20,327 nucleotides of DNA from Discostella pseudostelligera. Taxonomy: Eukaryota > Bacillariophyta > Thalassiosirophyceae > Thalassiosirales > Thalassiosiraceae. Below are positions 1 through 10,751 of this stretch, in pieces; positions within the stretch are counted from its first letter, which is position 1; each line of letters starts with the position of its first letter. Under the pieces are notes generated by a model that was not told where the DNA came from, searched no databases, and was given only the letters and a program-made list of their open reading frames with translations. The stretch covers positions 1 through 20,327 of the forward strand of contig JALLBK010000461.1 in assembly GCA_036940085.1 (NCBI GenBank). The letters run 5' to 3'. A program made the position numbers and the translations under genes.

Positions 1-28
1 TCAAGGCCGTCATTGGTCATTGGCCACC

Positions 29-1573
29 TTACTTTAATCCTACAAAATAAGTCGATTCCATGATGTAATTGCAAAGAGAGAGCTTGAGATGATTTCCATA
101 CAATACATTGAAGATAACAAGCATTAACCGCGCATTCTCACCTCTTCGAAGCCTTGCTCTAGCTGCCAAGTCATCATCATAACCAACCCCACCAACACCC
201 GCACTGCTAATCTCCATTTGATTACTGACAGACTCAAGCGCCAAATTCCCAACATTGTTTGCCACACACGCCTCTGTTATACTCTGGCTTGGTTCATTTA
301 ATGCTTCTGCCACCAAATCGGCCATATCATCAATAAATGTAGCATCGGTATTCAATGCCGGCGAACGACGCCAATTCGTAATTCCACTCTCCAGCGCCAA
401 CTCTCGATACTCGATATCGATTTCTTCTAATGTTTCGATATGTTCACTAACAAAGCTGATGGGTACAACAACTAGATTTTTCACCCCCTGTTCACCTAAC
501 GCAGGCAATACATCGTCGGTGTATGGTCGAAGCCACTCCACCGGTCCGACACGACTTTGGAAGCTAAGGTGCACTTTCACTCCCTCCTCCTCAGATGGTA
601 GTAGTGCCTTTATTCGTTCGACGCAATCTTCAATCTGAGCTTTGTACGGATCACCCGCTTCAATGTACGATGCTGGAACTCCATGCGCCGAAAACAATAC
701 ATGCTTTGCTGTGGGTTGTTTGTCCGAGGTACCTTCCTCAATTTCCTCTGGCGTAAACGAATCCAACTCATTTTGAATCAAGCTAGCCACACTCTTGACA
801 TATCCAGGCCGATCATACCACGATGGAACGACAGTATGAAACATCTTCTGTGGTCCGTACAAATCCGACTTTTTGGCAAATTCCTCTTGCAATACTCGCA
901 AACTCGAGCCCGATGTAGAAATACTAAATTGGGGATACATTGGCAATATCACCAATGCGTTAATTCCATCCTCACGAATTTTATCCAACGCCTCCTCCGT
1001 GAAGGGGTACCAATATCTCATTCCAATATATGTCTTTGCGTCAATGCCATACCGCTCTTTGAGCGATTTGGCCATTAAATCTGCCTGAGCACGAGTGTAT
1101 TGCAAAATAGGAGATCCACCCCCGATGGAATCGTATGCCTCTCGACTTTTGGGTGCGCGACGTTTCGATATGATGAGTGCCACGAGAGATTGCAGTGGGG
1201 CTAAAAACGGCGGCAGACGAATAATGTCTGGATCGGCAAATAGATTGTAGAGGAAACCCTCGACGTCCTTGCCAGTCTCTGGCCCGCCGAGATTGAGTAA
1301 GAGGACGCCCACTTTGGGATCAGCCATGATGTCTTCAATAGTGTTGTTATTGTTATTATTTGGTGACCATGGCGTATTAGATATTGAATCACCCAAACTT
1401 AGAGCCGTTGCCGTCCCTAACTTTGTTCGAGACTGAGACTGAGAGATGCCGCTCTTGCCACTTCCGACGATCTGAGTTGGTTGACACATGAAGCCAACTG
1501 CATAATTCGAAGGAGATGCTCTGCTATTGATCAATAACAGAGTAGCAACAAATGCAGACCATTTGATAATCAT
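29..1573 (-). CDS. Ferrochelatase, plastid-type with signal-peptide-like N terminus
   Basis: Ferrochelatase inserts Fe2+ into protoporphyrin IX, the last step of protoheme synthesis. The reading frame is open for 514 codons from the first ATG at 1573; the frame extends two codons further, but only to a TTG. The core starts near residue 90 (VGVLLLNLGGPE). It contains the catalytic-His motif SAHGVP (His about 297), the family signature SFQSRVGPVEWL (about 336) and SEHIETLEEID. The N terminus has a hydrophobic segment (about 7-17) and then SNYAVGF, a possible variant of the diatom ASAF cleavage motif, so plastid delivery is plausible. The C terminus is uncertain. A GTGAGA donor at 141 and a TTTGTAG acceptor ending at 40 bound a 102-nt in-frame possible intron; spliced or not, the frame ends at the same TAA. 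Further exons beyond the left edge cannot be excluded. It is head-to-head with succinyl-CoA ligase. Confidence 0.93.
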   Translation of the reverse strand: MIIKWSAFVATLLLINSRASPSNYAVGFMCQPTQIVGSGKSGISQSQSRTKLGTATALSLGDSISNTPWSPNNNNNNTIEDIMADPKVGVLLLNLGGPETGKDVEGFLYNLFADPDIIRLPPFLAPLQSLVALIISKRRAPKSREAYDSIGGGSPILQYTRAQADLMAKSLKERYGIDAKTYIGMRYWYPFTEEALDKIREDGINALVILPMYPQFSISTSGSSLRVLQEEFAKKSDLYGPQKMFHTVVPSWYDRPGYVKSVASLIQNELDSFTPEEIEEGTSDKQPTAKHVLFSAHGVPASYIEAGDPYKAQIEDCVERIKALLPSEEEGVKVHLSFQSRVGPVEWLRPYTDDVLPALGEQGVKNLVVVPISFVSEHIETLEEIDIEYRELALESGITNWRRSPALNTDATFIDDMADLVAEALNEPSQSITEACVANNVGNLALESVSNQMEISSAGVGGVGYDDDLAARARLRRGENARLMLVIFNVLYGNHLKLSLCNYIMESTYFVGLK

Positions 1574-2067
1574 TCTCAATCCTATACTCTCTATTAACCT
1601 CGAGATGATCCGTGTCGAATACGATTTTTTGCGGGCCTATGCATTGATTAGATTGATTGCATTGGCCTTTGCTTTGACTTCGTCTTGTTGTTGCTAGCTG
1701 CTTCATCCTTCCGCCCTTTCACGTGGCAGCTCCCCGCATCTCCCGCCAATTCCTCACTGCCACGTCACTGATCCGTCTGTCTGACGGCAGGATCTCCAAT
1801 GCTCATGTGGCGTCTGTCTGGCGAAAGGAAGAAACGGAATTTGCGGGAAATCATAGGAGAAGCGATCCAAAAGATCGCAACTCGAAAAATATCCGAGAAG
1901 ATTCTGTCTCCGGCACCATCGCCATCGCCATCACCGACGTGACGCGCATTGTTGTCTTCTTGCCTCCGGCCACCTGCCTGCCGCTGCCGTTACGACACCA
2001 ACACCACCATCGCCATCGTCCATAGCCATTGTATCATTCATCTATCAGCCATCAAATCAATAACATC
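1574..2067. promoter_or_regulatory. Divergent intergenic region, ferrochelatase / succinyl-CoA ligase beta
   Basis: This stretch of about 490 bp lies between two head-to-head start codons and must hold both promoters and 5' UTRs. Visible elements are a CACGTG G-box at 1720-1725, an E2F-like TCCCGCCAA at 1741-1749, and a second E2F-like GCGGGAAA at 1843-1850. The right third is rich in C, CAC and CATCG runs, like a 5' UTR. Open frames here (for example 1723-2025 on +) have no recognisable protein content and are not called. Function is inferred from position and motif only. Confidence 0.5.
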
Positions 2068-3703
2068 ATGATCTCATCCGCAGCCTCCTTCCTCCGCCGC
2101 GGGGGAGCCTCCGTCAGTGTGTCTCGAGTCGCCGCCCCGGCCATGGGCGCTGTTCGAAATTTGAATGTCCATGGTGAGGAGGAATTATTGTTTGGATCTT
2201 TCGCAATGGCCAGGATGGTGATGATTTTGTTGTGTGAATTTATTGGAACTGTCGTATGCCCGTGATTCCGCGTTGTTACTCACACTACTTCCTCCCTCTA
2301 CACCTCGCTCGTCTTAATTTCAAAGAATACATCAGTATGGAAATTATGAACCAGCATGGCATTTCTACTCCAAAATGTTTCGTCGCCAGCACACCCGAGG
2401 AAGCAGATCACATCTTCTCGACCATGATGAATAAGCGTAAGTTTGATGCACATAGATCGTTTCCGTCTGTTCCTAATTATGAAGAGTTTCACATTTGATA
2501 CTGACTGTCTTATCAACCAATAATGTCATCGCTCAACATTCACCCACATAAACACAACACTTCACAGCTGGTCAGCCCCTCAAAGATGTCGTCATCAAAG
2601 CCCAAGTCCTCTCGGGAGGACGAGGTCTCGGCACCTTCAAAAATGGATTCAAGGGAGGCGTGCACATGGTCACCCGTGACGGCCAGGCTGGACAACTCGC
2701 CTCAAAGATGCTCGGGCAGGAACTGGTCACCAAACAGGCCCCCAATGGCATACTTTGCAACAAAGTCTTGCTAATGGAACGCATGTACATGCGTAATGAA
2801 ATGTACCTATCTCTATTGATGGATAGAGCATCCGGTGGACCATTGCTCGTGGGAAGTCCTGTCGGAGGTACCTCCATTGAGGATGTGGCCAAGACCAACC
2901 CGGAGTTTATATTCACGGAGCCGATTGATATTAATGTTGGTATGACACCCGAGATTGCCAATCGGATGGCTAGTAACATTGGTTTGGAGGCTGGAAGTGA
3001 AAGCCATAAGAATGCCGTGACGCTCATTACCAACCTCTACGAAATGTTCTTGGGGTGTGACTGCACACAGGTCGAGGTGAATCCATTGGCCGAAACTCCC
3101 GAGGGCGATGTTGTCGTTTGTGATGCCAAGGTCAACTTTGATGATAATGCCGAGTATCGTCAGAAGAACATCTTTGAGAGACGAGACTTCTCGCAAGAGG
3201 ACCCGCGTGAGGTGGAGGCATCCAAGTATGATCTCAATTATATTGGTCTGGATGGGAACATTGGCTGCATGGTGAACGGGGCCGGACTTGCCATGTCTAC
3301 CATGGACATTATCCAGCTCAAGGGTGGATCGCCTGCCAACTTTTTGGATGTGGGTGGTGGTGCGAATGAGAAGCAAGTCCAAAAGGCATTTGAGCTGTTG
3401 AACTCCGACGAAGCCGTCCAGGCGATATTGGTCAATATTTTCGGTGGTATCATGCGATGCGATGTAATTGCTAATGGAATCATCAATGCTGCGCAGGAGA
3501 TTGGAATGAAGAAACCGTTGGTTATTCGTCTGCAGGGTACCAATGTCGAGGAGGCGAAGAAGCTCATCGAAGCATGCCCTTTTCATATGATCCTTGCCAA
3601 AGATCTGGAAGATGCTGCGGAAAAGGCGGTTGGTGTGGCTGAGATTGTGAAGCAAGCGAAGAATATCCAAGTGGGTCTCAAGTTTGAGGGATTGGGTTTG
3701 TAG
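2068..3703 (+). CDS. Succinyl-CoA ligase (succinyl-CoA synthetase) beta subunit, mitochondrial
   Basis: Beta subunit of the TCA-cycle enzyme that interconverts succinyl-CoA and succinate with NDP phosphorylation in the mitochondrial matrix, acting with an alpha subunit not in this window. Three exons are inferred: 2068-2173, 2326-2436 and 2568-3703. Introns of 152 and 131 nt have GTGAGG/CAAAG and GTAAGT/CACAG ends. Joined, they give 450 residues. Residues 1-31 are an Arg/Ser/Ala-rich presequence. The mature start NVHEYISMEIM matches the family's NLHEYQSKEL, which supports the first junction. An ATP-grasp region follows, with metal-site Asn and Asp in NPLAETPEGD...CDAKVNFDD (about 243-265). 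The ligase half has GNIGCMVNGAGLAM (about 301) and NIFGGIMRCDVIA (about 361). ADP versus GDP preference is not settled here. The start is the first ATG; the upstream frame begins only with TTG. Confidence 0.95.
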
Positions 3704-3872
3704 ATTGCAAATTTTTGTTGTCGCTGCCAGATGTGAATTGAGCAATATTATGTGTCCTCCATCGGAAATAACCTAGAAAGAAACATGTCAATCGGCACTC
3801 TACAACCTATTAAGTCTGAGTAATTGTAGCACATTGTAGTAGGTAGTATTCCGTAACCTACTTGATACAGTA

Positions 3873-5051
3873 TCAGCATCTCACGAATACTTCAGTAGAC
3901 ACAACTCTGTCAGTTCCTTCCGAATTATCTTTGACTAAAGTACGCTTCAGAATGAGATCGTCATTCTTTATGTAGCGTCGTGACTCTTCTCTGCCGCCGC
4001 GCGGGGTTTCAGTGACAGTGACATGTGCAATTTGATCGTCGGCATCATCCTCGGCCAGATAAAAGCAGCAGCGCTTAAGAACTCCTCCATCGGTGCCACC
4101 AAATAATGTAGATGCTCCTTCGTATCGCTCTTCAAACTCACCGATGGGGTAATGTAACTCTCGACGTGGAGTGCATCCATCAGCAGCGTAGGTCGTTACA
4201 ACCCACTCTCGACAATTCTCTGCATGCTTTGTCCAATATTGAATATACGGCTTTTCCGACTTATCCTTTGCATCGGCTTCGCTAAGACCACGTGCCACAA
4301 GGCCCTCCATCACATCAACAGATCGTGCAGAATCACGTGACCATCGACCACCCAAATCAACCTCGCTACACCTCTCTTCCCATCGCTTCATTAGCAGGAT
4401 ACATTTTTCCTTCAATACTTTATATGGTAGAGCTTTCTTCTCCCAGACATTATCCACAACCCAATCTATTTTCTCCCATCGAACAGCTGTAAACTCTGGT
4501 TTCTCTCCATTCAAACCAGATAGGTTGCACATAAGCGAAGGGTCCCTTTCTAAATCAGAATCGGCGCATCGAAACACAACCCAATTCAATTCTTGACCAG
4601 CGATTCCTTCATTTTCCAACCAGCTCCCGGTGCCTTCGGTAGCATATTTAGCATTGATGGATGTCGGTAAGCCATCCATCATCTTTTCCAACTGCACATG
4701 TTTTCCATGCACTAACCCCACTTCCTCATACAACTCTCGAATAGCCGCATCAGTTACAGATTCGGATCTATCAATTCCACCCTGAGGAGTTTGCCATGAA
4801 CCGGGCTTGCCAAGTCTTTCTCCGATGAGAATTTCATTTCTGGAGTTGAGCACTGCCGCACCGGCACACAGTCTCCACTTGAGACCGGTGTCGTCCGTGA
4901 TGAACTGCGATGCTGGTTTGCTTGCCGACGCTGGTGATGATGCGAATAATGCCATGTCGAACCTATGATGCTGACGGAGATACTGGTTGTAGACGAATGC
5001 GCAACTGCGGGTCAAACTGAACATCAGTGCTACCAAGCGGTTGAGGATCAT
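3873..5051 (-). CDS. Nudix hydrolase (RppH/Ap4A-hydrolase-like), plastid presequence, unassigned C-terminal half
   Basis: Single-exon gene of 392 codons. A canonical Nudix box spans about residues 91-113 (GGIDRSE...RELYEEVGL), fitting GX5EX7REUXEEXGU, and is preceded by [24 protein letters not shown] further on resembles the PEF-x-x-WRW region of bacterial RppH and plant NUDX25-27 dinucleoside polyphosphate hydrolases. Cleavage of Ap4A-type nucleotides or a 5' pyrophosphate is therefore likely but unproven. The N terminus is a signal peptide ending R-S-C-A-F (residues 15-19), an ASAF-like plastid motif. A C-terminal block of about 140 residues (from about 255), rich in alternating hydrophobic residues and Trp/Tyr, is not part of the ordinary Nudix fold; I do not recognise it. 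The gene is tail-to-tail with succinyl-CoA ligase (169 bp) and head-to-head with the lumen-protein gene. Confidence 0.85.
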   Translation of the reverse strand: MILNRLVALMFSLTRSCAFVYNQYLRQHHRFDMALFASSPASASKPASQFITDDTGLKWRLCAGAAVLNSRNEILIGERLGKPGSWQTPQGGIDRSESVTDAAIRELYEEVGLVHGKHVQLEKMMDGLPTSINAKYATEGTGSWLENEGIAGQELNWVVFRCADSDLERDPSLMCNLSGLNGEKPEFTAVRWEKIDWVVDNVWEKKALPYKVLKEKCILLMKRWEERCSEVDLGGRWSRDSARSVDVMEGLVARGLSEADAKDKSEKPYIQYWTKHAENCREWVVTTYAADGCTPRRELHYPIGEFEERYEGASTLFGGTDGGVLKRCCFYLAEDDADDQIAHVTVTETPRGGREESRRYIKNDDLILKRTLVKDNSEGTDRVVSTEVFVRC

Positions 5052-5357
5052 GGTGCATGCTGTGATCTGTGATCTTCATACGGTGGCGGATGGAGCGCGG
5101 AGCTGATTGAGGGCGGAGGGGGCTCGGCCCCGCCAAAATCTAGTGCGTATCTTTAGGGTTGAAGTTGAGGATCAGCGATCCTTCTCGCTAAAGTATCTTT
5201 CTCCTTTCCCGCCACAACAGCTCCCCATCAACCATCAACCCTCCAACATCAACAATCAACACATCTCCTGCCTCCGATTTCCTCAACCGCGCGCAACCGC
5301 CGCCGTCAACGACCATCGATCATCGATCTACCAACATACCAACCAAAGCCATCAACC
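5052..5357. promoter_or_regulatory. Divergent intergenic region, Nudix / lumen-type protein
   Basis: A 306-bp head-to-head gap. It holds a canonical plant/algal E2F-type site, TTTCCCGC, at 5205-5212. Towards the right-hand gene the sequence becomes rich in CAACC/ATCAAC repeats, which looks like an unstructured 5' UTR. No CACGTG is present. The open frame at 5107-5373 is low-complexity and not called. Confidence 0.45.
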
Positions 5358-6157
5358 ATGTTACGATCAATAATACTTACATGGTGCCTCACTGCCATTT
5401 TCTTGAGTGATACGGCCTCTGCTTTCATCTCCCATCAAGGTGGCATCACCACGGGGCAAAGTTATTTTGCTCTCGGTGCTCAGAGTTGCGGTACACCACC
5501 AACGACTTGTGAGAGGTCGGTCTTCCTCAAGACAACATTTGCCTCGATCGCATCTATTACAACATTTACTCCCAAATGTGTATTTGCTGAAGAAGCACTC
5601 GATGACTTATCAATGCCATCTGAGAGTGAACAGAAGGCTGCCGATGTGAGTTGATAGACACAGCGTGGCGTGATCCTTGCATATATTGTTGGCCGGCTTA
5701 TTGTCTTGTCATCGAACCCCGAATTCTCGACTCTACTAGTTTCATTGAAGTTGTTTTGCAGTCGTCAATGTGCTAGCTCTGATACTTCTCAGGGAAGGGG
5801 AATATTAATAATTTGTCAAGCGCGTGTGCGGCTGCCTGAGAAGGCACCCATCGTTGCTTGTCGCACTGCAGCTGAGTTCCTCCCCATTGTATTGGAGTGT
5901 TTCTCTATCCCAACAGTGTTTCATTATTTGATCTTCTTTGTATATCATCTTACATTTTGTTTACCTCTACGCGATATGGATCAAAGGACGCCATGGCAGA
6001 GAGACTTCGTATTAAAGCTGAATTGAAAAAGAAAGCGACTAAGCCAATGGGATACAAAGAGTCAATGGAAGCTGAGAAGAACAAACAAAAGAGTTTGCAG
6101 AAGACTAAGGAAGAACAGCGAGCTGCGATGTGCGAAGAGCTCGGGAGAGGATGCTAA
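5358..6157 (+). CDS. Small plastid protein with apparent thylakoid-lumen targeting and C-terminal CX6C
   Basis: Two exons are inferred, 5358-5645 and 5987-6157, joined in phase 0 (donor GTGAGT, acceptor ATCAAAG), giving 152 residues. The 341-nt intron is the longest in the window. Residues 1-22 are a signal peptide ending A-S-A and followed by F23, a textbook ASAF plastid-import motif. A second hydrophobic stretch (about 56-77) begins after an Arg and ends V-F-A before EE, as expected for a thylakoid-transfer signal. The predicted mature chain is about 75 residues, very rich in Lys and Glu and probably helical. It ends MCEELGRGC with two cysteines six residues apart (C145, C152), which could form a lumenal disulfide. 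I do not recognise the family; an extrinsic photosystem-associated subunit is one possibility and is inference only. Confidence 0.8.
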
Positions 6158-6259
6158 ATGTGGGTTTGACGCCGATTAACTCTTATATCAAAGCAAATTC
6201 TTAACTTAGTTATGTATTATAATTTCGCCTACTCGTTGATTTTAAAGGCGAATAGTTAT

Positions 6260-9200
6260 TCAGTTGGTCAGTGCATTACCTTCGGCAGGGCTTTGCAACA
6301 ACTGAGCCCGCATGCCTTCATCAAAGAATTTCGTCAGTGGAACATCATCAGAGAGACCCTTTCGCCTTCTCGTTTTCACTAGGAGATCTCTGGCCAAGAA
6401 CTGGGGCGGGCTTGGTTCCAACGGATGTAACACAACATTCCTATCCAATGGATCCCCCGGAACAATAGCCCAATGGTCAAAAACAGAGTGTACCATTGCC
6501 TGTCCCTGAGTGAACGTCCTCAAATCAGTCTCAAACCCAAAGCTATCAAGCACAGGGAGAAACGCTTTGACACTGTAGAGAGGGGTTCCAGGGATGGGCT
6601 TGTCTTGCACAATGTGCCCTCTACGCTTCGACAGAATTGGTTGAATTGCCTTCACAATATCCCCGGGGCATTGAATTTGGAGACGATACCAAGGTTCCAT
6701 GAGTCGCGGTGTCGCAGTCAACAATGACGAATGGACAGTTTTACGAGCGGTAGGAATGAGCTGACCCCCTCCTCTATGAATCGCCTTGTCCGCCAGGGCG
6801 ACATCAAGAATTTTGATCTTCGTTGATCGCACTGGCTCCTCGCAAAGAGGACCTTCTCTCATGGCCCACTGAAATCCTTGCACAATGCTGGGTTTACACG
6901 AATTCAACATAGCCTTGTCTACCTCACCTGGGAGAGTATCGTCCATGAGAATATTTGTTCCATGGGTTGGAGAGCTCCCGAATGCCCAAACCGATCGGGA
7001 AGACAGCAAGTCCCAGTCATACTTTGTTTGGAAAAACCTGCCCAACTGCATGTGCAATCATCAAGAGAGGCGTTGAGCGTCACCAGAAATAGTAATACAC
7101 AGAGACCGTAATGTTTCGTTACCTTTCGGTTATCCCAGTTAATATTCACTTTCCCATTCTCAAGCTTCTCCGCCAATCCAACATCAAGCGGCTCGGCGAT
7201 AAAAGTAAGTTTGTTGCGCTTGTTTGCCGACTGGAAGAGTCGTAGATATTGTTATGAGATATGAGAGAGGGGCTCGAACAATCACAATTCCAGAAATAAT
7301 TCGGCTATGACTCACCTCTGAGAAGCATTTAACAGTACTCGTTTCCACAATGGTTTCGCAAAATCCAACAACGGGGTCGGCAACTTTGACTTCGATGTCG
7401 GAGTAGACGGTTCGGAGATCATGCATTACGCAGTCAAGATATAGTTCTCCCGTGCCAAAGAGGACATGCTCTCCGCTCTCTTCGACACGAGTGGCCGACA
7501 TTGGATAGGATTTGGAAATTCGGCGCAAGCCCTCTACCATTTTAGGCAGCTCCGCTGGATTCAATGGTTCTACTGCAAGCTTCATGGTAGCTTCGCCACC
7601 AGCCTGTGAGAGAGAAATGTTAATGTAAGAAGTTCAGCATCCCAAGTTGACAACATGTGAAGATTATCACCAGCGAGGGGCAAAACTGACCTGAGGGAAC
7701 TTGAGCGGGGAGAAAATATGAACTTCACCGTCACCGTCATCACCTCCAAAGTTACTTAATCCAGCGCCCACAATGGTGGCTGTCTTGACAATGCCGGAAT
7801 CCACACCTCCTAAGAGGACCCAATTTCCGGCCCTTGCCATCATAACCTCCGTTCGTGACCTACCCCGAGGTATCCAAACCGAAGACACAGTTGCAAACGA
7901 CATGTCTTCATCATCATCGGGTGTGTATGCCTCACCAAGCACCTTAACGCGATCCCCTGAGATGAAAAAGGTAACACGGTAGCAGTTAGCGCAATCAACT
8001 CAAACAACAATAATTTGGTATGACTGAGTGCGCTTACCGGGCTTCACTGTGCCGGAGTAGATCCTTCCAAATGCGGAAAAAGATTGACCGTCAGACTCGG
8101 CATAGAGTTTCGCCACATGTATGACCAGTGGACCATTCGAACCACATTTAATCATTGACGTTACAGTCCGCGTGGTGAGTGGTCCAGAATAGCAACGAGC
8201 CACCTTGCCTTTGGCAGCTGCTGCCGGGGATGGTCTAATAATCATATTTTCGCAGCAATGATACAAAGAGGGGAAGAATAAGGGTCAGAATCAAGTAGAA
8301 ATGACAAAACGATTCCGGACAAAACAACAAAAGCAAGAGGAGAACGTACATGTGATGTGCAACACTGTCCACAAATCCAGTACTCGTGCCAAAATACTCA
8401 CGAAGTGCCGCCCTCATTAACGGACGAGCCGATGCACGGAGTTGTTCCTTCCCCAACAGTACCCCCAAACTGCGATATGCCTTTTCGACATCCTTTTCTG
8501 ATTCTCCCACACAGAGCGTATACATTTTGTAAAGTGGTTCCAAGACAAATTGGACAAAAGTGCGCTTGGGAGACATTCCCGATATAGGATCTTGGGCACA
8601 ATCACCAACACGGCGTTGAAATGTCCGAGACTTTGGATCCAAATATGCATTCCCCCACAAACGCTGTGAAAATGCCTCGGGTGTTAAGTTCCTACCAAGT
8701 CCACCATGATTCTTAAACGAACCAAACTTATCTTCCTCCTCATTCTCCTTCATGTCATAATCCAGCTGGTCGAGATATTGCGTCGCAAAGCTTTCCAATG
8801 TAAATGCATATCCATGCATCGACGATGCAAATATAACATTCCCCCGATCTGGCGATAGCTTGGGATATCGTCCATTCGATTGATGTGACACAAAGGCATT
8901 GACCGAGTCAATGATGTGACGCAATTTGTGATACATGTCCTCGGGAGGCAACTTCAATTCCAATATGAGCCGATCGATCTTGTTAATTACCAGTATCAAT
9001 GGTAGTCCCTCGGATATAATTTGACGTAGTAACATTTCGGTATGCAACATGATCCCCTCAATGGCATCAATAACTAATGCTGCACCATCGGCCACACGAA
9101 GGGAGGCTACACTCTCATCATGAAAATTCGCATGTCCCGGACAGTCAAGTATGGTGAGGGCATACGTCTTCCCACGAGTGTCAGGTAAGCACAATGTAAT

Positions 9201-9992
9201 GGGACAAGATTTGATGGACATTTGACGATCTTGTTCCAATTGCAAAGTGTCAGTAATTCGCGGTCCACCACCCCGATGAGATTCCAAGGCCGCACGCGGA
9301 CCATAGATACCAAATCCCTTATTTTTGGAGGAGGATGAGGATGAGGGAGGAACCTTGGTCTGTTCAATGAATAAATCGACCAATGTAGTTTTGCCCGTAT
9401 GCAAATGTCCCACTAATGCCACACATCGTCGCGTCCGCGTTGTTTCATTGGCCACCAACGATGCCAAATATCTATCCGAGACTAAATCCTCTTCCTCCAC
9501 TCCATCTTTATAATGACTACCACTACCACCAGGACGAATCATATCACCACCATAGGCCTCACGATCTTCATTCTCATCTCGCATGAGACTAAACGTCTTT
9601 CGTTTCACCGGCTCGACAATGGGCTCCTCCAATTCCATGGCATCTTCATCTAATACCGCCGTTCGGACACCCTCGCCATACACCTCCTGTGCGGATGGAT
9701 AGTGGGCTTTATCTTCATGGAGTACAATTGCCGATATGCCCGGGGCGGTGCCTAAATCTTCATCGTTGTCGTCGCGGAGGATGAGACGATCTTCACCGTC
9801 GGCGGAGCCGCTGCGTCGACCACCGCCACCATCGCGAGACACATCATCGTCTAATGACACGTCCGAAGCATCATCGGGGGTGCTCTCGTTATCATCGTCA
9901 TCATCATTGTCTTCCGAGGAGGAATCGAGATCTGGGCCAATGTAGTTCCCAAATTCATCGTACAGATCGGCTTCGTCGTCGGCCATGGCCAT
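6260..9992 (-). CDS. EFTUD2: U5 snRNP GTPase Snu114 / EFTUD2 homologue (EF-2-like)
   Basis: Core spliceosomal GTPase of the U5 snRNP that acts with Prp8 and Brr2 in spliceosome activation and disassembly. Six exons are inferred: 9992-8350, 8234-8038, 7956-7691, 7603-7316, 7230-7123 and 7045-6260. Introns are 77-115 nt, all GT-AG, and give 1095 residues. The junctions restore family motifs, for example HHIPSP across intron 1 and [17 protein letters not shown] across intron 5. The start [17 protein letters not shown] is diagnostic of Snu114. An acidic tail (to about 90) precedes the GTPase domain with GHLHTGKT (about 195-202), DCPGH (about 283) and NKID (about 337). EF-2-like domains follow, ending in [17 protein letters not shown]. 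It is about 120 residues longer than the human protein, partly from acidic and Ser-rich inserts. All introns lie in the 3' half; exon 1 is 1643 nt. Confidence 0.96.
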
Positions 9993-10302
9993 GGTTGGAT
10001 GGTGGATTTTATGGTTTGGGTTTGGTTGCCATCTGCTTTGTGTGCGGCCAGCGGCAAGGATCATGACGCAGTCTGTCCGTCGATTATGGATCTCGATGTC
10101 TGCCACGTGTAAGCCTGAACGTGCCACGTGTACATTAAGTCTGTCCGTCGACTGCTCTGTCCGTCGAACTCTCCCGCCAATCATCTTCCACGTGTAGTCG
10201 AGGTGCGAGGTGACGACCGACGATGACTATCTCGAGGAGTAGTAGAATACTGCCGCCATCACCATACCAAACTCTCATCAACAAATTATAATCAATATCA
10301 CG
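9993..10302. promoter_or_regulatory. Divergent intergenic region, Snu114 / chaperonin-10-like
   Basis: A 310-bp head-to-head gap with dense repeated short elements. CACGTG occurs at 10104-10109, 10125-10130 and 10189-10194. The 11-mer CTGTCCGTCGA occurs at 10073-10083, 10141-10151 and 10157-10167. An E2F-like TCCCGCCAA lies at 10172-10180. The clustering within 122 bp looks like a regulatory module serving one or both genes; which factors bind is inference. Confidence 0.6.
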
Positions 10303-10698
10303 ATGAAGCTATTATCGATCCTCTCTCTCTTCTTCTTCTCCACCACCACCACCAACGCTCTCAGCAGCACGATGGCAGATCCATCCTCGGCTCGTTCCTC
10401 CAACCCCAACCGAGATTTTCGGGGTGGCGCCGGCGTGGGTCGACTGGTCCTCGATGGCGATGACGTACCCCCGGTAGATCAATGGGCATGCAAATATGAT
10501 ATGGTATTAGTAGAGCGATTGCAAGATCGACCAAAGACGGATACGGGATTGTTTGTGCCGAGAGAAAATTTGCCAAAGCTTCATTTATGTCGTGGTGAGT
10601 GATGATGTGATGTATTTTCCGCGCTTGAAGAGTTGATAGTACTATGCATAGTATGTTCGTTTGATTTTGCAACCCTCGCCCATCTCATTGCATCAAAC

Positions 10699-10751
<53 letters not shown>

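Noticed and set aside
1574..1579. Ferrochelatase start two codons upstream
   Set aside because: That codon is TTG; the first ATG in frame is at 1573, and nuclear genes start at ATG.
2813..3745. 310-codon open frame antisense to succinyl-CoA ligase beta
   Set aside because: It mirrors a strongly conserved coding exon and has no recognisable domain; it is a by-product of the codon use of the real gene.
4291..4340. Two CACGTG sites as regulatory G-boxes
   Set aside because: They lie inside the Nudix coding exon far from its start, so they show that CACGTG alone is not specific to promoters here.
5646..5986. A small RNA gene inside the 341-nt intron
   Set aside because: I looked for C/D and H/ACA box arrangements and found no convincing pair with a closing stem.
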